From NCBI GenBank assembly GCA_035291545.1, contig DATDRW010000043.1, positions 1 to 35,215 on the forward strand: 35,215 nt of DNA, written 5' to 3'. Both the position numbers and the translations under genes were made by a program. Shown here piece by piece: positions 17,039 to 24,993 of the stretch. Numbering within the stretch: position 1 is the stretch's first letter; every line of letters begins with the position of its first letter. The stretch is from UBA11373 sp035291545. GTDB taxonomy: Bacteria; Actinomycetota; Acidimicrobiia; Spongiisociales; UBA11373. The notes below the pieces were generated by a model. It saw only the letters and a program-made list of their open reading frames with translations. It ran no database searches and was not told the DNA's origin.

Positions 17039-19530
17039 CCCAGAAAGCCCATGACCTGGTACAGCGCCCACGAGGCGGGGAGCACGAACAGGAACGCATC
17101 GATCCGGTCGAGCACCCCGCCGTGCCCGGGAAGGATCGTGCCCATGTCCTTGACGCCGAGGCTGCGCTTCACCATCGATTCGGCGAGGTCGCCGAGCGGC
17201 GCCATCACCACCACGACCGCGCCGAGGGCGATACCCGATGCGATGTCGAACGGCTCGGCCAGCACACCGAAGGCGACGGCGGCACCCATCGCCAGCAGGA
17301 TGCCGCCCACAAGCCCCTCGATCGACTTGTTCGGAGACAACACCGGCGACAGCGCCCGCTTGCCCCAGGTGCGACCGAACGAGAACGAGCCGACATCCAT
17401 CGCCACCGTCGAAACCACCACCGCCATCACCAACACCCGGAAGTCATCCTGCCGGAGCATCGGGGAGGCAAAGGCGACGGACCCAGCTACCCAGGCCGAG
17501 CCGAGCACCGTGAGCCCCCCGTTGGCGAGGGCATCCTCTCGGAGCGGCGAGAACGCGTAGATGAAGAAGATGAGGATGACGGTGAGGGCGATGGCGATGG
17601 GCACCGCGATCGGTCCGTGAAACCAGGCGGCGGCGAGCATCCCTGCTCCCCCCAGATAGCCGATGAAGGTGAGCGGCCGGAACTCGAGGCGCTGCAGCGT
17701 GCCGTAGAACTCCCAGATGCCGAGCAAGGCCATGGCCCCGATGAAGACGGCCATCGCACCCCCGCCCACGAACATCGTCCCCAGCAGGAATACGAGGAGC
17801 AGCAGGCCGGTCCCGACGCGCATCCCGAGGTCGGAGCGGGGTTGCTCCCGGTATTCCTCGTCGGTCCGCAGGTCGGCGACGTCCTCGAATCCGACGACAC
17901 CCGACTCGACCCCCGGCATGACGGCAGCCATCGCCTGCCACTCCGTGTCCTTGTCCCCGAGGCTCAGCATCTCCTCGGCGAGCCCGCGGTGCTCCACGGT
18001 CACCGAGCCGCTGTAGATGTCCTCGCCGACCCGCAGCCCGGGATCCGCCATCTCCACAGTGGCGTCCCGATCGCCGTCGAGCGTTTCCTCCCACTCGTCG
18101 CGGTCGCCGCGAACGGCGGGCGCCGGGGCCGGGTCGTACGCGGTCGAACCGTACGGGGACTCCGAAGTCCCGTCGTCGAATTCGAGCCGCCAGGGGCCCC
18201 CGGCCTGGAGGTCGTCGGTGTCGGCGTCGGAATGGTCCTCCGCAGGGGAGCCGACCGGAGGCGGGGTCTCGATCGGGGCGACACCCGGCGGGATGTCGGC
18301 CCACCGCGGCACCTCCGGTTCCCGCGGCGGCGCAGGCTCGTCGGTGCGGCGCGGTGTCGCCGGCCGGGGTGCACTGAGAAGCGGCACCTCGACGGTTCGA
18401 TCCGGGTCGAGAGTTGCCGTCGGAGGTCGAAACGCGACGTCGGGATCGGGCGACGCCGGCGGGCTCGGCCACTCCACCTCGGGAAGGTCGGCTATAGGCG
18501 GGACCACGACGTCCTCGTCCACCTCGGGGAACCACGTCCCTGGGACCGGCTTGCCGTCGGCGTCCCAGTCGGCGGCTTCCTCCGCCACCGCTTCCTCGTC
18601 GCGTCGACGGCGGCGGAACGGCCAGATGCCGCGCTTGTGCCGAGGCTCGCCATCGGCACCGGCCGGTTCGTCGAGGGCCGCGGCCTCGGCAACGACCGGC
18701 CTCTCGGCGGGAAGCTCCGATGGAGCGGGCCGGGTCGGTGCGGTCGGGACCGGCGACGATGGCGCAGAGCCGGCGCCGGCAAAGGCATCCCAGTCGGAGA
18801 GGTCGTCGGTGTCGCCCTCGCGCAAAGCTTCGAAGGCCTCCTTGCCGGCGACTCCGTAGGTGCCGGCGAAGGCAGGCGGCCCCTCGTCACCCTCCAAAGC
18901 GCGTAGCGCCTCGAAGGCGTCGAGACCCACCGTCGGAAGATCGGCGGTGTCGCGATCCGTCTCCAGAGACTCACCGACGGCCACCTCGACGTCGGCGTCG
19001 TCGAGAGCCCCGAGTGCCGACAGCGCCGCGGCCAGGTCGTCTCCGCCGGGGGAGGCGCCGGGCACGGCGGCGGCAGAGTCGGTCGGCTCCTCGAATCCTG
19101 CGGCCACCCCTTCGGCGCCGGCGGTGGTTTTCCCCACCCATGAAGGCAGTTCGACGGCGAGCGCTACATCACGCTCGAGTTGGGGTGGATCCGACAGCCA
19201 CGCCGGCATCGGAGGCTCGGCGGCGGGGCGGCGGGACACCGCCGGGGGCTCACTCGCCTCAGGCTCCGGCTGCTCCGCCGGCCGGAACAGGGTGTCGTCG
19301 CCGATGGGTGCCACCACCACCGCCACGTCCTCGTCGGCGGGCGATGACTCGTCGACGGCCTCGTCGCGCTCACGGCGCTTGCGCCCGAGGAACCGCCGCT
19401 TTTTGGGGGATTCAGCCTGCGGCGGCTTCCCCACCTTCGGTTCCCGCGCTTCGGCGTCATCGCTCCACCCCGGGTGCCAGGGGTCCCCGGGATGAGTCTG
19501 GAATTCGCCGTCGTCTCCGCCTCGCGTCAC
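17035..19530 (-). CDS. cdsA: Phosphatidate cytidylyltransferase with a giant disordered N-terminal extension
   Basis: CdsA makes CDP-diacylglycerol from phosphatidic acid and CTP at the membrane. The catalytic part is only the last 262 residues (about 570-831): several TM helices and the family signature with SLGVKDMG and LPGHGGVLDRID. The first 569 residues are an acidic, Pro/Ala/Glu-rich, probably disordered cytoplasmic region. Within it, two basic patches (RRFLGRKRRERDEAV at about 45-59 and RGIWPFRRRRRDEEAV at about 300-315) are each followed by an acidic stretch and a DEDV...PI segment (66-78 and 338-348), so the block looks duplicated. DAFEALR/EAFEALR also repeats at about 204 and 231. 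GTG 19530 has GAGGAGGG upstream, and the frame is open throughout, so this is a genuine fusion. It follows frr by 21 nt. Confidence 0.92.
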   Translation of the reverse strand: MTRGGDDGEFQTHPGDPWHPGWSDDAEAREPKVGKPPQAESPKKRRFLGRKRRERDEAVDESSPADEDVAVVVAPIGDDTLFRPAEQPEPEASEPPAVSRRPAAEPPMPAWLSDPPQLERDVALAVELPSWVGKTTAGAEGVAAGFEEPTDSAAAVPGASPGGDDLAAALSALGALDDADVEVAVGESLETDRDTADLPTVGLDAFEALRALEGDEGPPAFAGTYGVAGKEAFEALREGDTDDLSDWDAFAGAGSAPSSPVPTAPTRPAPSELPAERPVVAEAAALDEPAGADGEPRHKRGIWPFRRRRRDEEAVAEEAADWDADGKPVPGTWFPEVDEDVVVPPIADLPEVEWPSPPASPDPDVAFRPPTATLDPDRTVEVPLLSAPRPATPRRTDEPAPPREPEVPRWADIPPGVAPIETPPPVGSPAEDHSDADTDDLQAGGPWRLEFDDGTSESPYGSTAYDPAPAPAVRGDRDEWEETLDGDRDATVEMADPGLRVGEDIYSGSVTVEHRGLAEEMLSLGDKDTEWQAMAAVMPGVESGVVGFEDVADLRTDEEYREQPRSDLGMRVGTGLLLLVFLLGTMFVGGGAMAVFIGAMALLGIWEFYGTLQRLEFRPLTFIGYLGGAGMLAAAWFHGPIAVPIAIALTVILIFFIYAFSPLREDALANGGLTVLGSAWVAGSVAFASPMLRQDDFRVLVMAVVVSTVAMDVGSFSFGRTWGKRALSPVLSPNKSIEGLVGGILLAMGAAVAFGVLAEPFDIASGIALGAVVVVMAPLGDLAESMVKRSLGVKDMGTILPGHGGVLDRIDAFLFVLPASWALYQVMGFLG

Positions 19531-19551
19531 GGCCCTCCTCGCCTGCCCGGA

Positions 19552-20103
19552 TCACACCTCGAGCAGTTCTGCTTCCTTGTGCTGGACCAGCTGGTCGATC
19601 TTGGCGATGTGGGAGTCCGTGAGCTCCTGGAGGCGCGTCTCCCCATGCCGGACCTCGTCGGTCGACACCTCGCCCTCCAGGGCCTCCATATCGTCCTTGC
19701 TGTGGCGGCGCACGTTGCGCACGGCCACCCGGGCCTCCTCGGCCATGTGGCGGACCAGCTTGATGAGGTCTCGGCGACGCTCCTCGTTCAGGGGAGGGAA
19801 CACGAGACGCAGCACGGTGCCGTCGCTCGCCGGGTTGAGTCCGAGGTCCGATGCCTGGATGGCCTTCTCGATGGCGTGGACCGACGAGCGGTCGTACGGC
19901 GATATCACGAGCAGCTGCGGCTCGGGCACCGCGATCGACGCCAGCTGCTGCAGCGGGGTGGGTGCCCCGTAATAGTCGACCATCACCCGATGCAGGATCC
20001 CCGGATTGGCCCGGCCCGTGCGCACCGTGGAGAACTCGGCCTGGACGTGATGGATGGCCTGAACCATCTTCGTCGCCGCGTCGCTGAGGAGCTCGTCGAT
20101 CAC
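19552..20103 (-). CDS. frr: Ribosome recycling factor
   Basis: RRF splits post-termination ribosomes together with EF-G. The 183-aa protein shows the three-helix-bundle motifs: SDAATKMVQAIHHVQAEFSTVRTGRANP, YYGAPTPLQQLASIAVPEPQ (domain II), DRSSVHAIEKAI, LVFPPLNEERRRDLIKLVRHMAEEARVAVRNVR and a C-terminal DQLVQHKEAELLEV. (These are separate stretches read along the protein.) GTG 20103 is preceded by GAGGAGG; 13 nt separate it from the pyrH stop. Confidence 0.96.
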   Translation of the reverse strand: MIDELLSDAATKMVQAIHHVQAEFSTVRTGRANPGILHRVMVDYYGAPTPLQQLASIAVPEPQLLVISPYDRSSVHAIEKAIQASDLGLNPASDGTVLRLVFPPLNEERRRDLIKLVRHMAEEARVAVRNVRRHSKDDMEALEGEVSTDEVRHGETRLQELTDSHIAKIDQLVQHKEAELLEV

Positions 20104-20116
20104 GTTGTGCCTCCTC

Positions 20117-20821
20117 TCAGCGAACCAGCGTACCCACCGGTTCGCCGCGGACGGCCCGGGCAATGTTGCCCGGCACGGAGATGTTGAAGACCCGGATGGG
20201 CAGGTCGTTGTCCATGCACATCGTAATGGCGGTGCTGTCCATCACCCGAAGACCCCGCTCCAGCACCTGCATGTACGTGAGCTCGGTGAGCAGGCGCGCC
20301 TCCGGATGGGTCTCGGGGTCGGCGTCGAACACCCCGTCGACCCGGGTCGCCTTGAGCACCGCATCGGCACCGATCTCCGCGGCACGCAACGCCACCGCGG
20401 TGTCGGTCGTAAAGAACGGGTTGCCGGTCCCCCCGGCGAAAACGACGGCGCGTCCCTTCTCCAGGTGGCGGATCGCTCGCAGACGGATGTACGGCTCGGC
20501 CACCTGGGCGATGGTGATCGCGGTCTGCACCCGTGTCTCCACACCGGCATGCTCGAGCGCATCGCGCAGAGCGAGGGCGTTGATGATCGTGGCGAGCATC
20601 CCCATGTAGTCGGCGTTGGCCCGGTCCATGCCCTCGGCCGCCGACGACAGGCCCCGGAAGATGTTGCCGCCGCCGACCACGATGGCGATCTGGTGACCCT
20701 CGCGGTGCACCTCGGCGATCTCGGTGGCGAGCCGCTGCACCGTCTTCGGATCGATGCCATGACCGAGCGCCCCATCGGCAAAGGACTCGCCCGAAAGCTT
20801 GAGGGCTACTCGGCGGCCCAC
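20117..20821 (-). CDS. pyrH: UMP kinase
   Basis: PyrH is the hexameric amino-acid-kinase-fold enzyme that phosphorylates UMP to UDP. The 234-aa protein has the N-terminal ALKLSGES motif, VVGGGNIFRG, DYMGMLATIINALAL, the ATP-site FAGGTGNPFFTTDTAVALRA, and the VDGVFDADP motif. The GTG at 20821 overlaps the tsf stop by 1 nt (TAGTG), consistent with translational coupling. The rpsB-tsf-pyrH-frr order is highly conserved. Confidence 0.97.
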   Translation of the reverse strand: MGRRVALKLSGESFADGALGHGIDPKTVQRLATEIAEVHREGHQIAIVVGGGNIFRGLSSAAEGMDRANADYMGMLATIINALALRDALEHAGVETRVQTAITIAQVAEPYIRLRAIRHLEKGRAVVFAGGTGNPFFTTDTAVALRAAEIGADAVLKATRVDGVFDADPETHPEARLLTELTYMQVLERGLRVMDSTAITMCMDNDLPIRVFNISVPGNIARAVRGEPVGTLVR

Positions 20822-21433
20822 TACTCGACGACCTCTCCGACCCCGATGCGGGCGAACCGCCGGACGGCGATGTTCTCGCCCATTTTGGCGGCGAGCGTCT
20901 CGACCATCTGACCGACGGTTCCTTCGAACCTCTCCCGGTTGACGAAGGTCTGGTCGTACAGGACATTGTCCTCGAAGAAGGAATTGATCCGCCCGTCGAC
21001 GACCTTCTCGATCACCTTCTCGGGCTTGCCCTCGTGGCGCGCCTGGGCGGAGATCAGTTCGCGCTCTTTGGCGAGGATGGGCTCGGGCACCTCGTCGCGA
21101 CGCACCCAGCGCGGGCGGGTGGCGGCGACGTGCATCGCGATGTCCCGGGCCGCGGCCTGGAACCCCTCCGATTTGGCGACGAAATCCGTCTCAGATGACA
21201 GCTCGACCAGCACCCCGATCACGGGCCGGTCGGCCTGGATGTGCAGGTAGTGCCCAATCGTCCCCTGGTCTGTGGCGCGTTCGGACCGCTTCTTCGCCGA
21301 AGCGAGCCCCTTCTCGCGGAGGATGTCGGTGGCACGCGCCGTGTCGCCGCCGGCTTCCTCGAGGGCGTGCTTGGCGTCCATCATCCCCGCGCCGCTGGTC
21401 TTGCGCAGTGCCGCGATCTCCGCCGGCGTGATC

Positions 21434-21441
<8 letters not shown>
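20821..21441 (-). CDS. tsf: Elongation factor Ts (short form)
   Basis: EF-Ts is the nucleotide exchange factor for EF-Tu. The 206-aa product has the UBA-like N-terminus (ITPAEIAALRKTSGAGMMDAK), the exchange motif ELSSETDFVA, and a single core region ending in FEDNVLYDQTFVN. Most EF-Ts proteins are 270-300 aa with two core subdomains; this length is closer to the compact Thermus-type form. ATG 21441 overlaps the rpsB stop by 8 nt. Confidence 0.95.
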
Positions 21442-22159
<718 letters not shown>

Positions 22160-22282
22160 CTGGTGTCTCCTTGAATTCGGTTGCTTCCTCCGCCCGCCCT
22201 TCGGCCTCCCCGGGGACGCGTCGGCGGCCCCGACCGCGGGAGGTTGCGGCGAACGTGTGTGATTGCGAACGAGTGTAGGCGA
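22160..22282 (-). promoter_or_regulatory. rpsB upstream region: structured leader and direct repeats
   Basis: This intergenic stretch has no ORF. Near the gene, 22205-22210 pairs with 22238-22243 (cctccc/gggagg) around an inner stem 22211-22215 with 22228-22232 (cgggg/ccccg), a candidate S2 leader structure. Further upstream two 12-bp direct repeats, gcgaacgtgtgt (22249-22260) and gcgaacgagtgt (22265-22276), differ at one position with a 16-bp period. TACACT (minus, 22277-22272) could be a -10, but no -35 is visible. Which of these elements acts is unknown. Confidence 0.45.
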
Positions 22283-22348
22283 GATCGACGCCTTCGGGAG
22301 GGTCGATCGTCAATCGTCAATCGTTTCGGAGACGATGGACCATGGACC
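22283..22348 (-). repeat. Heptamer repeats and hairpin after whiG
   Basis: Two sets of 7-nt units sit just past the whiG stop: atggacc twice (22335-22348), and cgatcgt, caatcgt, caatcgt (22304-22324). A hairpin (22283-22289 gatcgac with 22302-22308 gtcgatc, plus 3 inner pairs after a one-base bulge) overlaps the second set. No T-tract follows. The region probably forms the 3' end of the xerC-whiG transcript. Confidence 0.65.
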
Positions 22349-22352
22349 GTCC

Positions 22353-23147
22353 TCAGCCTCCCAGTCCCGGCTCGATCATCCGGTTGCGCAGGCTCATCAC
22401 CGACTTGGTATGGATCTGGCAGATGCGGGATTCAGTGACGCCGAGCACGTCGCCGATCTCCGCCAGCGTCAAGCCTTCGAAATAGTACAGGGTGATCACG
22501 AGCCGCTCCCGCTCGGGGAGACGGTTGATGGCGTCGCTGAGGAAGTAGCGCGTCTCCTGCTGATCGAACGGCCCTCCCGGCTCCATCGCCTTCGGGTCGG
22601 AGAGCAGGTCACCCAGTGTCGCAGACGTGCGATCACCGGGATCGACCAGCTCGTCGAGAGCGACGAATCCGAGGCCGGCGATTTCGCCCAGCTGGCCCTG
22701 CAGCGTGTCGAGCGGCACCCCCATGTGGGCGGCGAGCTCATCTTCCGTGGCCGATCGCTTCAAGCGGTGCTCGAGCTCGTCGAGCGATCGCTGGATCTCC
22801 CTGGCTCGGGCCCGCACGGACCGCGGCACCCAGTCGAGGGCGCGCAGCTCGTCGAGGATGGCGCCCTTGATCCGGTTCACCGCATATGTCTCGAACTTGA
22901 TGTTGCGCTCGGGTTCGAACTTGTCGATGGCATCGATGAGCCCGAACATCCCGTACGAGATGAGATCGGATTGCTCCACGTTCCGGGGCAACCCGACACC
23001 GACGCGACCGGCCACGAACTTCACGAGCGGCGAGAAATGGATGATCAGGCCCTCGCGGGCGCTCGGATCTGCCGACTCCTTGAATCTCGCCCACAGGCCA
23101 CCGATCTCCTGCGCGGTGGGTTCATGCGCGCGGATGCGATCGCTCAT
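22353..23147 (-). CDS. whiG: RNA polymerase sigma factor, FliA/WhiG (sigma-28) family
   Basis: This is an alternative sigma factor of the sigma-28 group; in Streptomyces WhiG controls sporulation, elsewhere FliA controls motility. The 264-aa protein has region 2 (about 39-112) with DLISYGMFGLIDAIDKFEP and FETYAVNRIKGAILDELR, a linker helix DWVPRSVR, region 3 (about 115-160), and region 4 (about 203-258) with the helix-turn-helix LTLAEIGDVLGVTESRICQIH. ATG 23147 lies inside the xerC 3' end (26-nt overlap), so the two are probably translationally coupled. No flagellar gene is in the window. Neighbouring pilus genes make pilus or envelope control plausible, but that is speculation. Confidence 0.93.
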   Translation of the reverse strand: MSDRIRAHEPTAQEIGGLWARFKESADPSAREGLIIHFSPLVKFVAGRVGVGLPRNVEQSDLISYGMFGLIDAIDKFEPERNIKFETYAVNRIKGAILDELRALDWVPRSVRARAREIQRSLDELEHRLKRSATEDELAAHMGVPLDTLQGQLGEIAGLGFVALDELVDPGDRTSATLGDLLSDPKAMEPGGPFDQQETRYFLSDAINRLPERERLVITLYYFEGLTLAEIGDVLGVTESRICQIHTKSVMSLRNRMIEPGLGG

Positions 23148-24009
23148 AAGTTGCCTTGAGGTGGTGTCGGGATATGGCAGTGTAAGTCTGGGTGGTGGCC
23201 AGTTCAACGTGCCCCAGCAACTCCTGGACGGTGCGCAGATCGGCACCGCGTTCGAGGAGGTGGGTCGCGAACGAATGGCGCAGCGCATGCGGGAAGGTGC
23301 CGAGCCGGGACCGCACCACCCGTCGCACGCCGCGCGGACCGAGCCGTGCCCCGCGGACCCCGAGCCACAAGGCATCCCCCGATGCGGCTCCAGCGAACCG
23401 GGACCGTGCCCCCTCGAGGTACCGACCGACCGCCGCCCGCGCCTGGCCGGAGAGAGGGACGACGCGGTCCTTGTCTCCCTTGCCCCGCACCCGGACGAGA
23501 TCGGTCTGCACGTCGCGCACCGTCAGCGCCGAGAGCTCCGAGACCCGCAGCCCGGTGCCGTAGAGCACCTCGAGGATCGCGCGGTCGCGCAACGTCAGCG
23601 GGTCGAGGCCGTCGAGCCCGTCGAGCATGGCCGCCAGGGTGGTCGCGCCGAGCGCCCGCGGCAGCCGGGACGGCTTCTTCCGGGTGGGCAGCCCGATCGA
23701 GGGGTCGCCGGCCACGAGGTCCCTCCGGGCGGCGTCTCGGAAGAACGATCGCACCGCCGACACCTTGCGCGAGATCGAGGTCGCGGCGAATCCCCGGGTT
23801 GAAAGCTGGGCCTGCCAGCGCCGCACCGCCCGGCGGTCCACCCCGGTGAGGGTCCGCGTGCCGAGCCGATCGCAGAAGTCGAGGAACTGCGCCAGGTCGC
23901 GCCGGTAGGCCTGGCGGGTGTGCGGAGACAAATTCCGCTCCGCCTCGGCACGCAGCAGGAATGCCGACACCGCAGGTTCCGCCCAGACCGGTACCGCAGG
24001 AATGGTCAC
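23122..24009 (-). CDS. xerC: Tyrosine recombinase XerC/XerD type
   Basis: Xer recombinases resolve chromosome dimers at dif. The 295-aa protein has the SAM-like N-terminal domain (ERNLSPHTRQAYRRDLAQF) and all catalytic residues: Arg in GTGLRVSEL, Lys in the GKGDKDR hairpin, HALRHSFATHLL (HxxR), the second His in LLGH, and Tyr in TTQTYTAIS. Length and motifs match chromosomal Xer proteins, not phage integrases. I chose GTG 24009, giving the usual length; ATG 24063 would add 18 Pro/Gly-rich residues across a small hairpin. It sits between tadC and whiG. Confidence 0.92.
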   Translation of the reverse strand: MTIPAVPVWAEPAVSAFLLRAEAERNLSPHTRQAYRRDLAQFLDFCDRLGTRTLTGVDRRAVRRWQAQLSTRGFAATSISRKVSAVRSFFRDAARRDLVAGDPSIGLPTRKKPSRLPRALGATTLAAMLDGLDGLDPLTLRDRAILEVLYGTGLRVSELSALTVRDVQTDLVRVRGKGDKDRVVPLSGQARAAVGRYLEGARSRFAGAASGDALWLGVRGARLGPRGVRRVVRSRLGTFPHALRHSFATHLLERGADLRTVQELLGHVELATTQTYTAISRHHLKATYERSHPRA

Positions 24010-24036
24010 CGGCTCATCGTGGCCGCCCCAACCCCC

Positions 24037-24051
24037 CCGGTCAACGACCGG
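24037..24051 (-). terminator. Small hairpin between tadC and xerC
   Basis: A perfect 6-bp stem (ccggtc/gaccgg) with a 3-nt loop lies 33 nt past the tadC stop, without a T-tract. It may mark the end of the tad operon. It would be coding if xerC started at 24063. Confidence 0.35.
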
Positions 24052-24084
24052 CGGAGGCACCATGCGAAGACGCGGCCGGACGGC

Positions 24085-24993
24085 TCACAGCAGCACCCGG
24101 GCGACACGGATCATCGCCGGCCCAAGCAGGACGACGAACAGCGCCGGGAAGATGCAGAACACCAGCGGGAACACGATCTTCACCGGAATCTTCATCGCCG
24201 CCTCCTCCGCCCGCTGTCGCCGCTTGAGCCGCAACTCGGTGGACTGGATCCGCAGCACCCGCGCCACCGGCAGGCCAAACTGCTCGGCCTGCTGCAGGGC
24301 CAAGATGAAGTGTCGCAGCTCGTAGACGTCGGTTCGGCTCAGCAGCCGCTTCAGTGACTCGGAACGGGGGACGCCGACCTTGATCTCGGCAAGCACCCGG
24401 GTCAGCTCCTCGGCGAGAGGACCGGTGCCGCTCGCCGCAACCCGGGAGAGGGCGGCGTCGAATCCGAGACCCGCCTCGACGCTGATCGTGAGCTGATCGA
24501 GGGTGTCGGGCAACTCCCTGAGGATCATCCCCTGCCGCTCCCGCCCCCGTGCGCGCAGGATGACATCGGGAAGCGCGTATCCCACGATCAAGCCTCCGGC
24601 GGTGTAGCCGATGGTGGATGTGAGGCTGCCCCGAGCCGTCAGGTATGCGGCGATGGCGCCGCCGAGCCCCAGCGCCACCTTCAGGGCGAGGGTCCGCTCC
24701 AGGGTCCAGACAGGGGGCGACCCGGCCAGTCGGATGCGGCGATCGAGGGCTTCGACCCATCCACCGGGGGTGATGCGCTTCACCCGCCGGGCGAGGGCCC
24801 GCACCACCGGGATCAGCACCCGGCTGGTCGCCCCCACCTCGAGGTATGCCTGCCGCTCGTCGTAGCCAATTCCCTCGCCGGCGACCGCCGCCGCCGGTCT
24901 CCGGCGGACGCCGCCGACCGACCAGGCAAGCAGCGGGAGGGCAGAGACCACCAGGGCGGCGGCGCCGACCACGTGCCAGGGAACCCCGAGCAT
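24085..24993 (-). CDS. tadC: Tad pilus inner-membrane platform protein TadC
   Basis: TadC pairs with TadB to form the T2SSF-type platform that couples the CpaF ATPase to pilin polymerisation. The 302-aa protein starts with a TM helix (WHVVGAAALVVSALPLLAW), then a basic cytoplasmic stretch, two TM helices (about 95-135) and the T2SSF domain with LPDTLDQLTISVEAGLGFDA and LAEIKVGVPRSESLKRL, ending with two TM helices. ATG 24993 overlaps the tadB stop by one base (TGATG). It is the last gene of the operon. Confidence 0.9.
   Translation of the reverse strand: MLGVPWHVVGAAALVVSALPLLAWSVGGVRRRPAAAVAGEGIGYDERQAYLEVGATSRVLIPVVRALARRVKRITPGGWVEALDRRIRLAGSPPVWTLERTLALKVALGLGGAIAAYLTARGSLTSTIGYTAGGLIVGYALPDVILRARGRERQGMILRELPDTLDQLTISVEAGLGFDAALSRVAASGTGPLAEELTRVLAEIKVGVPRSESLKRLLSRTDVYELRHFILALQQAEQFGLPVARVLRIQSTELRLKRRQRAEEAAMKIPVKIVFPLVFCIFPALFVVLLGPAMIRVARVLL

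Noticed and set aside
23122..24009. Phage or island integrase marking the tad cluster as a mobile element
   Set aside because: The recombinase has the length, motifs and neighbourhood of a chromosomal Xer protein; no att-like repeats, tRNA gene or other mobility genes flank the tad operon.
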